A program made the translations under genes and the position numbers. The notes beneath the pieces were generated by a model that was given only the letters and a program-made list of their open reading frames with translations, had not been told where the DNA came from and ran no database searches. From Nocardioides sp. T2.26MG-1 (GTDB lineage: Bacteria > Actinomycetota > Actinomycetes > Propionibacteriales > Nocardioidaceae), in contig NZ_CATNLZ010000001.1 of NCBI RefSeq assembly GCF_950101795.1, positions 255,382 through 319,381 on the forward strand: 64,000 nt of DNA, in the 5' to 3' direction. Shown piece after piece: positions 27,486-36,878 of this stretch (position 1 is its first letter; each line of letters opens with the position of its first letter).

Positions 27486-28352
27486 TCACCAGGGCATCGA
27501 GACGAACGGCGAGGAGTACTCCTCGTCGCGCGCCATCAGCGCCTCGGCCTCGTCCGGCGACACCCGGTGGCGCTCGGCCTCGAGCAGCATGCCGAGCAGG
27601 CCGACGTCGCCGGCGGTCGGGATGCCGGTGACCTCGTCGTGCGCGAGCACCCACGAGACCGCGGCGGTGATGCGGGCCTGGTCGTCGTACGGCTCGTACC
27701 AGGTCGTGTAGCGGTGGTCTGCGGCCTCGGGCCAGTTGCGGCGGGACACGGTCTTGATCGTCATCAGGCCGGCGTCCTGGCGGCGTACCTCCGCGACCAG
27801 GGCCTGGTAGTCGGCGCGGTACGACGGGTCGCGCCAGAGCACCGGGTTGAGCGGGGTCAGCACGGTCGCGAACGGGTGCCGGCGCAGCGCCTCGAGGTGG
27901 GTCGCGGGCGCCTGGTCGCCGTGGCCGGTGATGCCGACGGCCCCGACCAGGCCCTGCTCCTGTGCCTGCAGCGCGGCCTCGAGGGCGCCGCCGGCCCCGG
28001 TGGCCCGGTCGAGGTCCGCCAGGTCGCCGACGGCGTGCAGCTGGAGCAGGTCGAGGTGGTCGGTCTGCAGCCGCTCCAGGGACGCGTTGATCTCGCGCCA
28101 GGCGGACTCGCGGTCGCGCCGCCCGGTCTTGGTCGCCAGGAAGACCTGGTCGCGGATCCGCGGCATCCACGGACCGAGCCGCAGCTCGGCGTCGCCGTAG
28201 TCCGCGGCCACGTCGAGGTGGTTGATGCCACCGTCGAGGGCCTGCTGGATCGAGCGGTCCGCCACGTCCTGCGTCACGTCGCTCAGGGCGGCGCCGCCGT
28301 AGATCAGGACCGAGCTCTGGTGTTCGAGTCTGCCGAGCCTGCGCTTCTCCAC
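27486..28352 (-). CDS. Aldo/keto reductase
   Basis: 288 residues, NAD(P)H-dependent (beta/alpha)8 oxidoreductase. Catalytic set: GINHLDVAADYGDAELRLG (Asp and Tyr), LATKTGRRDRES (Lys) and LDLLQLHAVGD (His); then ALRRHPFATVLTPLNPVLWR. Starts GTG at 28352, 6 nt after CATAGT, so probably leaderless. It lies directly downstream of hmgA on the same strand (16 bp gap), but an active role in tyrosine breakdown is not implied. Confidence 0.88.
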   Translation of the reverse strand: MEKRRLGRLEHQSSVLIYGGAALSDVTQDVADRSIQQALDGGINHLDVAADYGDAELRLGPWMPRIRDQVFLATKTGRRDRESAWREINASLERLQTDHLDLLQLHAVGDLADLDRATGAGGALEAALQAQEQGLVGAVGITGHGDQAPATHLEALRRHPFATVLTPLNPVLWRDPSYRADYQALVAEVRRQDAGLMTIKTVSRRNWPEAADHRYTTWYEPYDDQARITAAVSWVLAHDEVTGIPTAGDVGLLGMLLEAERHRVSPDEAEALMARDEEYSSPFVSMPW

Positions 28353-28368
28353 AGACCCACTATGCACC

Positions 28369-29622
28369 TCAGGAGTTGGAGAACACCGCCGGGTTTCCGT
28401 CGTCGGGTCCACGACCCGCCCAAGACCACGCATACGCCGGGTCCTCGGCCGCGAGGCCGGCCTCGCCGAGCTCGAGCGGCGCGAACGTGTCGACCATGAC
28501 CGCCGACTCCTCGAAGTACTCCACGCCCAGCGACGCCTCGATGGCCGAGGGCTGCGGCCCGTGGGCGTAGCCGCCGGGGTGCAGCGAGATCGAGCCGATG
28601 CCGATGCCGGAGCCCTTGCGGGCCTCGTAGTCGCCGCCGACGTAGAACATGACCTCGTCGCTGTCGACGTTGGAGTGGTAGTAGGGCACCGGGATCGCCA
28701 GCGGGTGGTAGTCGACCTTGCGCGGCAGGAAGTTGCAGATCACGAAGTTGTGGCCCTCGAAGACCTGGTGCACCGGCGGCGGCTGGTGCACCTTGCCGGT
28801 GATCGGCATGAAGTCCTCGATGTTGAACGTGTAGGGGTACAGGCAGCCGTCCCAGCCCACCACGTCGAACGGGTGGGTCGCGTAGGTCATCCGGGTGCCG
28901 ACGATCCCCGCGCTGGTGCGGTGCTTGACCAGCACCTCGACGTCCTCACCGTCGACGAGGAACGGCTCGTCCGGGCCATGCAGGTCGCGCTCGCAGTACG
29001 GCGCGTGCTCCAGCAGCTGGCCGTAGCGGGAGAGGTAGCGCCTCGGCGGCGCCACGTGGCTGTTGGCCTCGACGGCATAGAGCCGGCTCGGCTGTGTCGA
29101 CTCCTGGGCCGGCACCCAGCGGTGCGTGGTCGCCCGGGGGATCAGCACGTAGTCACCGGTGCGGTAGGGCACGACACCGAACACGGTCTCGACCACGCCT
29201 GCACCGGACTCGACGTACACGCACTCGTCGCCGATCGCGTTGCGGTAGTACGGCGACGGGTCGGCGCCGGCCACGACGTACGAGATCCGGACGTCGCTGT
29301 TGCCGAGCACCAGCCGCCGGTCGGTGACGGCATCCTGGTTTCGAGACAGGCGCTGCTCGCCTTCCTCACCCGGCGGGAACAAGGAGTGGAGCTTCAGGTG
29401 CCGCGGCTTGAGCGGGTGGTTGGGGGTGCGGGTCTGGTCGGGCAGCTCCCAGACCTCCGAGGCGACGATCGCCGACGGCACGCCGCGGTGGTAGAGCAGC
29501 GAGGAGTCGGACGAGAAGCCTTCCTCGCCCATCAGCTCCTCGTAGTAGAGCCGGCCCTCGGGGTCGCGGTGCTGGGTGTGTCGCTTCGGCGGCACCTCGC
29601 CGAGCCGTCGGTAGTGCGCCAT
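28369..29622 (-). CDS. hmgA: Homogentisate 1,2-dioxygenase
   Basis: 417 residues. Fe(II) cupin enzyme that opens homogentisate to maleylacetoacetate in tyrosine catabolism. Family landmarks: YRRLGEVPPKRHTQHRDPEG, SDSSLLYHRGVPSAIV, TPNHPLKPRHLKLHSLF, DYVLIPRATTHRWVP, HQVFEGHNFVICNFLPRKVD, YYHSNVDSDEVMFYVGGDYE and HPGGYAHGPQP (iron ligands). The segment EQRLSRNQ after LFPPGEEG matches a reverse-read copy of the dispersed repeat (29338-29372), so it may be an insertion. ATG 29622 has GGAGG 7 nt upstream. Confidence 0.94.
   Translation of the reverse strand: MAHYRRLGEVPPKRHTQHRDPEGRLYYEELMGEEGFSSDSSLLYHRGVPSAIVASEVWELPDQTRTPNHPLKPRHLKLHSLFPPGEEGEQRLSRNQDAVTDRRLVLGNSDVRISYVVAGADPSPYYRNAIGDECVYVESGAGVVETVFGVVPYRTGDYVLIPRATTHRWVPAQESTQPSRLYAVEANSHVAPPRRYLSRYGQLLEHAPYCERDLHGPDEPFLVDGEDVEVLVKHRTSAGIVGTRMTYATHPFDVVGWDGCLYPYTFNIEDFMPITGKVHQPPPVHQVFEGHNFVICNFLPRKVDYHPLAIPVPYYHSNVDSDEVMFYVGGDYEARKGSGIGIGSISLHPGGYAHGPQPSAIEASLGVEYFEESAVMVDTFAPLELGEAGLAAEDPAYAWSWAGRGPDDGNPAVFSNS
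29338..29372 (+). repeat. Repeat-like segment inside hmgA
   Basis: TGGTTTCGAGACAGGCGCTG, then CTCGCCTTCCTCACC. It matches the outline GGTTTCGAGAC ... CTCCTCAACC of the dispersed repeat and encodes about 11 residues of HmgA in the antisense direction. Confidence 0.5.
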
Positions 29623-29674
29623 CACGCCCTCCGTCTATCCGATAATCGAACGCATTCGTCCGCTATGCGCCTGC

Positions 29675-29689
29675 TGGCTAGAGTAGCCA
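29675..29689 (+). promoter_or_regulatory. Candidate operator between hmgA and the fahA operon
   Basis: Perfect palindrome TGGCTA-GAG-TAGCCA overlapping the -10 box TAGAGT (29679-29684) of the gene starting at 29692. A second, imperfect palindrome CGAACGCATTCG (29647-29658) lies nearer hmgA. The divergent 69-bp gap is the natural control point for homogentisate degradation; the regulator is not in the window. Confidence 0.5.
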
Positions 29690-29691
29690 GC

Positions 29692-30549
29692 GTGTCAACG
29701 CCTGCCCCCTCCTCGGCCCTGCCGCTCGCCTGGCGCGGCCTCGTCGACGACGCCGCGATCTTCCCGCCCGGCGACGCCCCGCTCGCGAAGGCGGCCGAGG
29801 CGCACGTCGCCCGCCGCTCCCAGCCGTACGGCGACCTGGTCGGCACGTTCGTCGCCAAGGACACCGACCTGCCGGCCCTCAAGGCCACGCCGCTGGCCCT
29901 CTCGGTCGTGGTGACCGGCGGCGCGGGCGGCATCGCGGGCCTCGCCTCGCTGGCGCGCAGGCTGCACATCGCCGTCGAGGGCGTCGAGATCGCGCTGCGC
30001 GACCCCGGCGACCCGGTCGGCGCGGCCCGCCGTGTCGGTGCGGCCGTCGACGCCGCCCGCGCCGAGGGACAGCTCGACGACCACGTCCCGGTGTACGTCG
30101 AGATCCCGGTCGACTGCGCCCCGGGCGCCTGGCTCGCTGCGGCCGACGAGGTCGCGGCCCGCGAGTTCCGCCTCAAGTTCCGCACCGGCGGACTCGAGGC
30201 GGCCGCCTTCCCCTCCGCGGCAGCTCTCGCCGGATGCATCGACGCCTCCCTCGACCGGGAGACACCGTTCAAGTGCACCGCCGGACTGCACCGGGCCGTA
30301 CGTCACACGGGCGCCGACGACGGCTTCGAGCACCACGGGTTCCTCAACCTGCTGGTCGCGACCCGCCTGGCGTTCGACGGCGCCACCCCCGACGACGTGG
30401 CGGGGGTCCTCGAGCGCCGCGACGGCGACGCGCTCGCCGCCGAGGCCCGCGACCTCGACCTGGGCGGTGCCCGCCGCTGGTTCACCTCGTTCGGCTCCTG
30501 CTCGGTCGACGAGCCGCTCGACGACCTGGTGCGGCTGGGGCTGGTCTGA
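29692..30549 (+). CDS. Conserved protein of the homogentisate locus, function unknown
   Basis: 285 residues; I do not recognise the family with confidence. It is soluble and Ala/Asp-rich, with blocks RGLVDDAAIFPPGDAPLAKA, YVEIPVDCAPGAWLAAADEV, RLKFRTGGLEAAAFPS, FKCTAGLHRAVRHT and FEHHGFLNLLVATRLAF. The alternating strand/helix pattern suggests an alpha/beta barrel. GTG start 7 nt after TAGAGT. Its stop overlaps the fahA ATG (TGATG), which ties it to maleyl/fumarylacetoacetate metabolism; a maleylacetoacetate isomerase-like role is a guess only. Confidence 0.7.
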   Translation: MSTPAPSSALPLAWRGLVDDAAIFPPGDAPLAKAAEAHVARRSQPYGDLVGTFVAKDTDLPALKATPLALSVVVTGGAGGIAGLASLARRLHIAVEGVEIALRDPGDPVGAARRVGAAVDAARAEGQLDDHVPVYVEIPVDCAPGAWLAAADEVAAREFRLKFRTGGLEAAAFPSAAALAGCIDASLDRETPFKCTAGLHRAVRHTGADDGFEHHGFLNLLVATRLAFDGATPDDVAGVLERRDGDALAAEARDLDLGGARRWFTSFGSCSVDEPLDDLVRLGLV

Positions 30550-31670
30550 TGGACGGCTTCGGTCCCGACCACCTGCCGTACGGCGTGTTCTCGGTCGCCG
30601 GCGGGCCCCGGCGGGTCGGTGTGCGCGTGGACGACGGCGCCGACTCCTGGGTCCTCGACCTGTTCGCGGCCACCGGCCGACCGGAGCTCGAGCGGCCCTC
30701 GCTGAACGCGTTCATGGCGCTCGGGCCCGAGGCCTGGCGCGAGACCCGGCAGCTGGCGGCCGAGCTGGCCGGGTCGCTGCGGCACGCCGTACCCCTCGCG
30801 GACGCGACGCTGCACCTGCCGGTCGAGGTCGCCGACTACGTGGACTTCTACGCCAGCGAGCACCACGCCACCAACGTCGGCCGGATCTTCCGGCCCGACG
30901 GCGAGGCGCTGCTGCCGAACTGGAAGCACCTGCCGGTCGGCTACCACGGCCGCGCCGGCACCGTGGTCGAGTCCGGCACTCCGGTGGTCCGGCCCACCGG
31001 CCAGCGGCGCGGCCCCGAGGCGCCGGTGTTCGGGCCCTCGACGCGCCTCGACATCGAGGCCGAACTGGGGTTCGTGGTCGGCGTGGGCTCCGAGCTCGGC
31101 TCGCGGGTGCCGTACGACGCGTTCGCCGAGCACGTGTTCGGCGTGGTCGGTCTCAACGACTGGTCGGCGCGCGACATCCAGGCGTGGGAGTACGTGCCGC
31201 TCGGCCCGTTCCTCGGCAAGTCGTTCGCCACGTCGATCTCCCACTGGGTCACGCCGATGCCGGCACTCGACGCGGCCTGGGTCGACCTGCCCGGCCAGCA
31301 CCCCGAGCCACTGCCCTACCTGGGGCCGGGAGCCACGCAGGGGCTCGACATCGACGTCGAGGTCGTCGTCAACGGCGAGGTCGTCAGCCGGCCGCCGTAC
31401 CGCACGATGTACTGGTCGCCCGCGCAGATGCTCGCCCACCTCACGGTGAACGGCGCGAGCCTGCGCACCGGCGACCTGTTCGCCTCCGGCACGATCAGCG
31501 GCGCCGAGCCCGACCAGCGCGGCTCGCTGCTCGAGCTCGGCTGGGGCGCCGAGGACGCGTTCCTCGACGACGGGGACGAGGTCGTGCTCCGCTACAACGC
31601 ACCCGGCACGCTCGGTGGCCGGATCACGCTCGGCGAGGTCGCCGGCACCATCGCACCCGCGCGCGCCTGA
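30549..31670 (+). CDS. fahA: Fumarylacetoacetase
   Basis: 373 residues. It hydrolyses fumarylacetoacetate to fumarate and acetoacetate, the last step of tyrosine catabolism. Metal and active-site motifs: YVDFYASEHHATNVGRIFRP (Asp and His), LPVGYHGRAGTVVESGTPV, IEAELGFVVGVGSELG (Glu pair), GLNDWSARDIQAWEYVPLGP and GKSFATSISHWVTP. Somewhat shorter than the 410-430 residues usual for the family, mainly at the N-terminus. The 3' end overlaps the convergent mannosyltransferase by 79 bp. Confidence 0.94.
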   Translation: MDGFGPDHLPYGVFSVAGGPRRVGVRVDDGADSWVLDLFAATGRPELERPSLNAFMALGPEAWRETRQLAAELAGSLRHAVPLADATLHLPVEVADYVDFYASEHHATNVGRIFRPDGEALLPNWKHLPVGYHGRAGTVVESGTPVVRPTGQRRGPEAPVFGPSTRLDIEAELGFVVGVGSELGSRVPYDAFAEHVFGVVGLNDWSARDIQAWEYVPLGPFLGKSFATSISHWVTPMPALDAAWVDLPGQHPEPLPYLGPGATQGLDIDVEVVVNGEVVSRPPYRTMYWSPAQMLAHLTVNGASLRTGDLFASGTISGAEPDQRGSLLELGWGAEDAFLDDGDEVVLRYNAPGTLGGRITLGEVAGTIAPARA

Positions 31671-33160
31671 ACCACGCTCTCCGGCTCGATCAGCACCGGC
31701 GGGTCGGGCTGCACGGGGATCCACTCCGCGCCGACGATCCGCTCGATGCGTGTCCGCGCTCGCCGGGTGAGCAGCAGCAGCGGCACCAGCATCGCCAGGA
31801 GCATGCTGCCGAGCACGATCGCGTAGTAGGCGTCGTGCAACGAGGAGTCCATCGGCGCGACCAGCCCGAAGACCGTCGACACCGCGAGCAGCCCCGCCGC
31901 CGCGACCCGCGACAGCCGGATCGTCGCGAGGAACGGCACCACCCAGAGCAGGTACCACAGGTGCACCACAGGTCCGAGCAGCACGGTCACGCCCACCACC
32001 GCCGTCACCGCCTGGAGCGCACGGGCCCGGTCGCCGGTGCGCCAGCGCAGCGCGACCGCGACGACCACGCCGACCGTCGCGACCGTGCCGACCTGGCGGA
32101 CGATCCCGAGGAACGTCGCCGGTGCCAGCCCGAGGCCCAGCAGCGACGCCAGCCAGTCGAGCAGACCGCCGAGCAGGGTCGTCGCCGACAGCGGGGTGTT
32201 GACGGTGGCGGGCACGCCGAGGGCGTGCACCCAGCCGCTGCCCAGCCCGGTGACGACGCCCAGCCCGAGCAGCACCCCCACCGAGACCGTCCCGACGGAA
32301 CCGAGGCGGCGCACGCGCGCCCCCAGCGGCGCGGCGAGCGGCAGGCTCACCAGGACCACGCCCACACACACCAGTCCGCCCGGCAGCTTCACGGCCGCAG
32401 CCAGCCCTCCCAGCATCGCCCCGGCCGCCCAGCCGCGCTCGACGGCGGCAACGAGGGCGGCGGCCATCAGTCCGACCATCAGCAGGTCGTTGTGCAGGCC
32501 GCCGACGCCGTTCGCGAGCATCAGCGGCGACACCAGCACGACCGCAGAGGCGAGGGCGGGGTTGACCCCGCTCCACTCCGCGAGCCGCGGCACCGCCCAG
32601 GCCAGCAGCGCCAGTCCCACGAGCGCGACCACGCGGTGCCCGATCACCAGCACCCACGGGTTGCCGGTGATGCCGGCCCCGACCTCGCCGATCGCCAGCG
32701 GCACCGGCCCGTACGGCGTCACCGTGCTCATCCAGCGCGGGTCGACGGCCTCGGCCGCCGGCAGCCCGGAGAGGACGCCCGGCCCGTAGTCGTAGGGCGA
32801 GAGCCCTACGTGGGCGAGCATCCCCTGCGCGGCGTACGACCAGCCGTCGCGGGAGAACAGCGGGGGCGCCAGCACCAGCGGCGCGCTCCACACGACCGCC
32901 GCGTGCCGCACCAGGCCCAGGGCGTCCGCACGCTCCTCGCCCTCGGCGACCGCGACGTGCCGGCACAGCGAGAGCCACTCGGCAGCGAGGATGCCGAGGC
33001 CGAGCAGCACGACGGCCAGGCCGACCATCCGGCCGACCTCCGCGCCCCGCAGATCGATCAGGGTGTCATGGCTCATCAGCCAGGTCGACGACGGCAGCGT
33101 GGACACGACCAAGCCGCCCAGCAGGACCAGGACACTGCCCACGAACCCCCGAGTCAGCAC
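31592..33160 (-). CDS. Polyprenol-phosphate-mannose-dependent mannosyltransferase (MptB-like)
   Basis: 522 residues, GT-C fold with about 12 hydrophobic spans. The first external loop has the family motif PPLFSRDGWSYAAQGMLAHV with the likely catalytic Asp, then STVTPYGPVPLAIGEVGAGI. In Corynebacteriales MptB adds alpha-1,6-mannose to lipomannan; in other actinobacteria the homologue's glycan is not defined. The cytoplasmic C-terminal tail of about 60 residues includes the 79-bp overlap with fahA. Confidence 0.82.
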   Translation of the reverse strand: MLTRGFVGSVLVLLGGLVVSTLPSSTWLMSHDTLIDLRGAEVGRMVGLAVVLLGLGILAAEWLSLCRHVAVAEGEERADALGLVRHAAVVWSAPLVLAPPLFSRDGWSYAAQGMLAHVGLSPYDYGPGVLSGLPAAEAVDPRWMSTVTPYGPVPLAIGEVGAGITGNPWVLVIGHRVVALVGLALLAWAVPRLAEWSGVNPALASAVVLVSPLMLANGVGGLHNDLLMVGLMAAALVAAVERGWAAGAMLGGLAAAVKLPGGLVCVGVVLVSLPLAAPLGARVRRLGSVGTVSVGVLLGLGVVTGLGSGWVHALGVPATVNTPLSATTLLGGLLDWLASLLGLGLAPATFLGIVRQVGTVATVGVVVAVALRWRTGDRARALQAVTAVVGVTVLLGPVVHLWYLLWVVPFLATIRLSRVAAAGLLAVSTVFGLVAPMDSSLHDAYYAIVLGSMLLAMLVPLLLLTRRARTRIERIVGAEWIPVQPDPPVLIEPESVVQARAGAMVPATSPSVIRPPSVPGAL

Positions 33161-33251
33161 GATCGCACCGTACGGAGCGGGCTCGACGGGCGTCCGACAG
33201 GCGGTTGAACGGCTCCGAACACCCCGGCGTACTCCGGGCTACCCTCGCGCC

Positions 33252-33728
33252 ATGGGCCTGCTCACCCCGCTGGCGATCCGGATCGGCGCGATCCCGTGGA
33301 TGCCGAGGCTGCTGCCGCAGATCGTGTGGACCGACCGGCGCCTGCAACGCGCCACGGGCGGCCGGGTCAGCATCCTCGACCTGGCCGGCCTGCCCAACAT
33401 CACGCTCACGGTCGTGGGCCGCAAGAGCGGGATCCCGCGCAGCACGCCGCTGCTGTGCGTCCCGCACGACGACGGGTGGCTGATCGCCGGCTCCTACTTC
33501 GGCGGCCCCGAGATGCCGCTCTGGGTCTACAACCTCCGGGGGGCCGGCGAGGCCGAGATCACCTGGCAGCGCGAGCGCGTCCCGGTGACGGCCCGCGAGG
33601 TCGAGGGCGACGAGCGCGCCCGGTTGTGGCAGGTGATGCTGCAGACCTGGCCGAACTTCGCGACGTACGAGCAGCGCACCGACCGGGTGATCCCGGTCTT
33701 CCTGCTCACCCGCCGGGCGTCCGCGTAG
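33252..33728 (+). CDS. Deazaflavin (F420)-dependent nitroreductase-family protein
   Basis: 158 residues, Ddn/FDOR-B type split beta-barrel. Family blocks [39 protein letters not shown] and [20 protein letters not shown] are present. Likely binds F420 and reduces an unknown substrate. TACCCT (33240-33245) lies 6 nt before the ATG, so it is probably leaderless. The phosphodiesterase gene begins at the base after its stop. Confidence 0.87.
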   Translation: MGLLTPLAIRIGAIPWMPRLLPQIVWTDRRLQRATGGRVSILDLAGLPNITLTVVGRKSGIPRSTPLLCVPHDDGWLIAGSYFGGPEMPLWVYNLRGAGEAEITWQRERVPVTAREVEGDERARLWQVMLQTWPNFATYEQRTDRVIPVFLLTRRASA

Positions 33729-34670
33729 ATGGCCGCCGTGCAGCTCGGCCAGTATCCCGCGCCCGGCCACGTCGTGGCGCACCTCAGCGACCCGCACCTG
33801 CTGGCCCAGGGCGTGCTGCAGTACGGCGTCATCGACACCGAGGCGGGCCTGCGGCTCGCGCTGACCCGGCTCTCGCGGCTCGACTTCCCGCCGCAGGCGC
33901 TGGTGTTCACCGGCGATCTCGCCGACAAGGCGGAGCCCGCGGCGTATGCCCGGCTGCGCGAGATCGTCGAGCCGGCCGCCGCCGCGATCGGCGCCGAGGT
34001 CGTCTGGGTGATGGGCAACCACGACGAGCGGGCGGCGTACGCCCGCGGGCTGTTCGACCTCGACGACGACACGCCCCAGGACCGGGTCCACGACGTCGCC
34101 GGGCTGCGGATCGTGTCGCTCGACACCAGCGTCCCCGGCTACCACCACGGCGACCTCACCGACGACCAGCTCGGCTGGCTTGCCGACGTGCTCGCCACCC
34201 CGGCCCCACACGGCACCCTGCTCGCGCTGCACCACCCGCCGATCCCGATCCCGATGATGCCGGCCGCCGACGTCATCGAGCTGCTCGGCCAGCACCGGCT
34301 GGCCGAGGTGCTCGCCGGCACCGACGTGCGCGGCATCCTGGGCGGGCACCTGCACTACTCGACGTACTCCACGTTCGCCGGCATTCCGGTCTCGGTCGCC
34401 TCGGCGACCTGCTACACCTCCGACCCCGCGCCCGTGGACCGCTTCGTCTCGGGAGTCGACGGCCACCAGGCGGTCACGATGGTGCACGTGTACGCCGACC
34501 GCGTCGTGCACACGATCGTCCCTCTCGCCCCGGCGCCGGAGGTGAGCGGCTTCCCGGCCGAGGTGCGCGCCCAGGTCGAGGCGCTCACGCCCGAGCAGCG
34601 CCGCGACCTGCTGTCCCGCAAGGACTCCCCGCTCTACACGGGCGAGGTCGACGTGCCGGGCACGGCCTGA
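33729..34670 (+). CDS. Metallophosphoesterase, CpdA-like
   Basis: 313 residues, calcineurin-like fold with the full dimetal set: [10 protein letters not shown] (DxH), [13 protein letters not shown] (GDxxD), [13 protein letters not shown] (GNHD/E), [10 protein letters not shown] and [15 protein letters not shown] (GHxH). Closest by pattern to 3',5'-cyclic nucleotide phosphodiesterases of the CpdA/Rv0805 group. The ATG follows the previous stop without a gap. The last 37 bp overlap the convergent dehydrogenase gene. Confidence 0.88.
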   Translation: MAAVQLGQYPAPGHVVAHLSDPHLLAQGVLQYGVIDTEAGLRLALTRLSRLDFPPQALVFTGDLADKAEPAAYARLREIVEPAAAAIGAEVVWVMGNHDERAAYARGLFDLDDDTPQDRVHDVAGLRIVSLDTSVPGYHHGDLTDDQLGWLADVLATPAPHGTLLALHHPPIPIPMMPAADVIELLGQHRLAEVLAGTDVRGILGGHLHYSTYSTFAGIPVSVASATCYTSDPAPVDRFVSGVDGHQAVTMVHVYADRVVHTIVPLAPAPEVSGFPAEVRAQVEALTPEQRRDLLSRKDSPLYTGEVDVPGTA

Positions 34671-35863
34671 GCGTCCCGGCGCTCGTACACCTTGTTGGCG
34701 ATCCGCCACTCGCCCTCCGGGGTGCGCACCAGCACGAACGCGTCCGTGAACGTGTCGGCACCGTGCCACAAGGTCATCCGGGCCGTGCCGACCCGACCGT
34801 GGACGTCCACGCTCTCGAGCTGCCGCCGACGCACCGGCTCGTCGTCGGCCGGCTGCCCGGCGAAGAGCGCGACGTACTCGTCGAGGCCCCAGGACGTGAA
34901 GACCCCGTCGCGGTGGCCCTCGACGTGGGCCGTCGGCAGGAACGCGTCGCGGAAGTGCGCCGGGTCGCCGGTCGCGTGCCCGCGCGCGTAGGCCAGCAGG
35001 GGCCGCAGGACCTCCGGAGCCGCGACCACGTCCGCCGCGATGTCGACCCCGGCGACCTCGAGGTCGGCCGTCGCGACGGCCGCGACGTCGTCGTCGGCAC
35101 CGACCGCGCCCGTGGCCAGGAGCACGTCGAGGTCCCGGACCGCCCAAGGCGTCGACCCCGTGGCCCGGCTCAACAGCGCCAGGTCCTTCATCAGGGCGCC
35201 GGCCGTGAACTGGGCCCCTGCTGCGACGTGGCCGGGCTGCTCGAGCAGGGGCCGCTTGACCCGTACGACGGGACCCAACGCAGTGGAGGCCAGCACGTCG
35301 AGCGCGGTCGGGCGCGAGAGGTCCAGGCTGTCGGCCAGCCGGAGCGACCGACGCAGGGTCAGCAGGGTGTCCGCGAGCACACCGTTGGCCAGGAGCTTGG
35401 CGGCCGCAGCCTCGCGGGCTCCAGCCAAGGAGACCCGGCGACCCAGCCGGTCCAGGACCTCGGCGGCCGTCGGGCCGGCGTCGGGGCCGGTCAGGACCGT
35501 GAGCTCCCCGGCCAGGGCCGCGGGCACGGAGCCCACGACGGGCGCGTGGACGTAGTCGGCGCCGAGACCCGACACCAGCGCCGACAGCTCCGCCGCCTCC
35601 TCGGGACCGACGGTCGCGGTGTTGACGACCGTGGTCCCGGGTCCGAGCTCCGGTCGGCACGCCTCCAGCACCTCCCGACACGCTGCCGCGTCGTACAGGC
35701 AGAGCAGCACCACGTCCGCTCCGGCGACCACCTGCGCCGCCGTAGGGCCCTGCGCCTGCGACCTGCTCCAGGTGCGCACCGAGTGGGTCTGGGAAAGCCG
35801 CTCGGCCATCGCGCTGCCGATCCGACCGAGACCGAGGATGGCGACGTCGGTGTGCGTGTTCAT
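34634..35863 (-). CDS. Beta-hydroxyacid dehydrogenase fused to an NTF2-like (lumazine-binding/SnoaL type) domain
   Basis: 409 residues. N-terminal NAD(P)-binding half: [19 protein letters not shown], then [36 protein letters not shown] and the catalytic-lysine region [15 protein letters not shown]. From about residue 290 a second domain begins: [69 protein letters not shown], a polyketide-cyclase/NTF2-like fold normally a separate protein. Divergent from the LysR gene, which probably regulates it. Confidence 0.85.
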   Translation of the reverse strand: MNTHTDVAILGLGRIGSAMAERLSQTHSVRTWSRSQAQGPTAAQVVAGADVVLLCLYDAAACREVLEACRPELGPGTTVVNTATVGPEEAAELSALVSGLGADYVHAPVVGSVPAALAGELTVLTGPDAGPTAAEVLDRLGRRVSLAGAREAAAAKLLANGVLADTLLTLRRSLRLADSLDLSRPTALDVLASTALGPVVRVKRPLLEQPGHVAAGAQFTAGALMKDLALLSRATGSTPWAVRDLDVLLATGAVGADDDVAAVATADLEVAGVDIAADVVAAPEVLRPLLAYARGHATGDPAHFRDAFLPTAHVEGHRDGVFTSWGLDEYVALFAGQPADDEPVRRRQLESVDVHGRVGTARMTLWHGADTFTDAFVLVRTPEGEWRIANKVYERRDAQAVPGTSTSPV

Positions 35864-35910
35864 GGAGACGAGCATCCCCGCCCGACACCCATACCGCCAG
35901 CGCAAGATCC

Positions 35911-35938
35911 GTATGCACCACATGCCGCTTCTGCATAC
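35911..35938 (+). promoter_or_regulatory. LysR-type operator candidate
   Basis: GTATGCA, 14 nt, TGCATAC: a perfect 7-bp inverted repeat in the 85-bp gap between the divergent dehydrogenase fusion and LysR genes. The right arm overlaps the -10 box of the LysR gene, as expected for an autoregulated LysR system. Confidence 0.65.
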
Positions 35939-35948
35939 CCTGGCGTTC

Positions 35949-36836
35949 GTGTCCCTGACGCAGTACCGCGCCTTCGTCGCCGCGTGCGACCTCGGGTCGC
36001 TCCGTGCGGCCGGGGCGGCGACGGGGTTCAGCCAGCCCGCCCTGTCCCGCCAGATCGCCGCCTTGGAGAGGTCGGTGGGCGTCCCGCTCCTCCACCGTCA
36101 GGCCCGGGGCGTCGCCCCGACCGAGGCCGGCGCCGCCCTCCTGCCGCACGCGCGGCTGCTGATCCACGAGGCCGCCCGGGGGCAGGAGGCGGCGCGCGCC
36201 GCCGAGGGCGAGCGCGCGCCACTGCTCATCGGCTCCGTCCCCTCCGCCACCGCCGCGCTCGTCCCCCACGCGCTTGCCCGCCTGCGCCGCTCCGCCGGCC
36301 TCGAGTGCACCGTGGTCACCGCCCTGACCCCGCGACTGACCGGGATGGTGCAGGCGCGCGACCTGCGCGCCGCCGTCGTCACCGATGTGCCGGCCGGACT
36401 CCCGGACGACCCCGACCTGCGCGCGGCCCACCTGGCCGACGACGAGATGGTCGTCATCGTCCCCGCCGACCACGCGGTCGCCCAGGACTCGACGATCGCG
36501 ATCGAGCGCCTGTCCGAGGAGCTGTGGGTCGAGGACAACGCCTCGTCGGCGGCCGTCCTGCGCCGACTCGCCACCAGAGCCGGGTTCGAGCCCCGCCTCC
36601 AGCACCTCGCCGACGACCTGTCGGCCAAGACGGGACTCGTCGCTGCGGGCCTCGGGGTCGCCCTGGTCCCCGGCCTGCTGGTCCCCGCACTCCGCGCCGA
36701 CGTGGCCGTCCTCCGCCTCACCGAGCCCGCCACCCGCGGGATCTACCTCCTGACCCGCCGGGACGAGCTCGGCCTCGAGAACCTCGCCGACGCCCTGGAG
36801 AGCGCGGCCACGCCCTTGCGCACGAGAAGGGCCTGA
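35949..36836 (+). CDS. LysR-family transcriptional regulator
   Basis: 295 residues. Helix-turn-helix [20 protein letters not shown] followed by [20 protein letters not shown]; effector domain with [20 protein letters not shown]. The GTG at 35949 gives the normal LysR N-terminus ([17 protein letters not shown]) and lies 7 nt after TACCCT (35936-35941), so it is leaderless; ATGs further upstream fall inside the operator. Likely controls the divergent fusion dehydrogenase. Confidence 0.9.
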   Translation: MSLTQYRAFVAACDLGSLRAAGAATGFSQPALSRQIAALERSVGVPLLHRQARGVAPTEAGAALLPHARLLIHEAARGQEAARAAEGERAPLLIGSVPSATAALVPHALARLRRSAGLECTVVTALTPRLTGMVQARDLRAAVVTDVPAGLPDDPDLRAAHLADDEMVVIVPADHAVAQDSTIAIERLSEELWVEDNASSAAVLRRLATRAGFEPRLQHLADDLSAKTGLVAAGLGVALVPGLLVPALRADVAVLRLTEPATRGIYLLTRRDELGLENLADALESAATPLRTRRA

Positions 36837-36845
36837 CAAGCACGA

Positions 36846-36874
36846 GGCGCCCCGATCGCGAGGATCGAGGCGCC
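36846..36874. terminator. Hairpin between the LysR gene and tRNA-Tyr
   Basis: GGCGCC-C-CGATC, loop, GATCG-A-GGCGCC. It lies between the convergent LysR gene and tRNA-Tyr and may end both transcripts; neither side has a long T-run. Confidence 0.55.
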
Positions 36875-36878
36875 GGTG

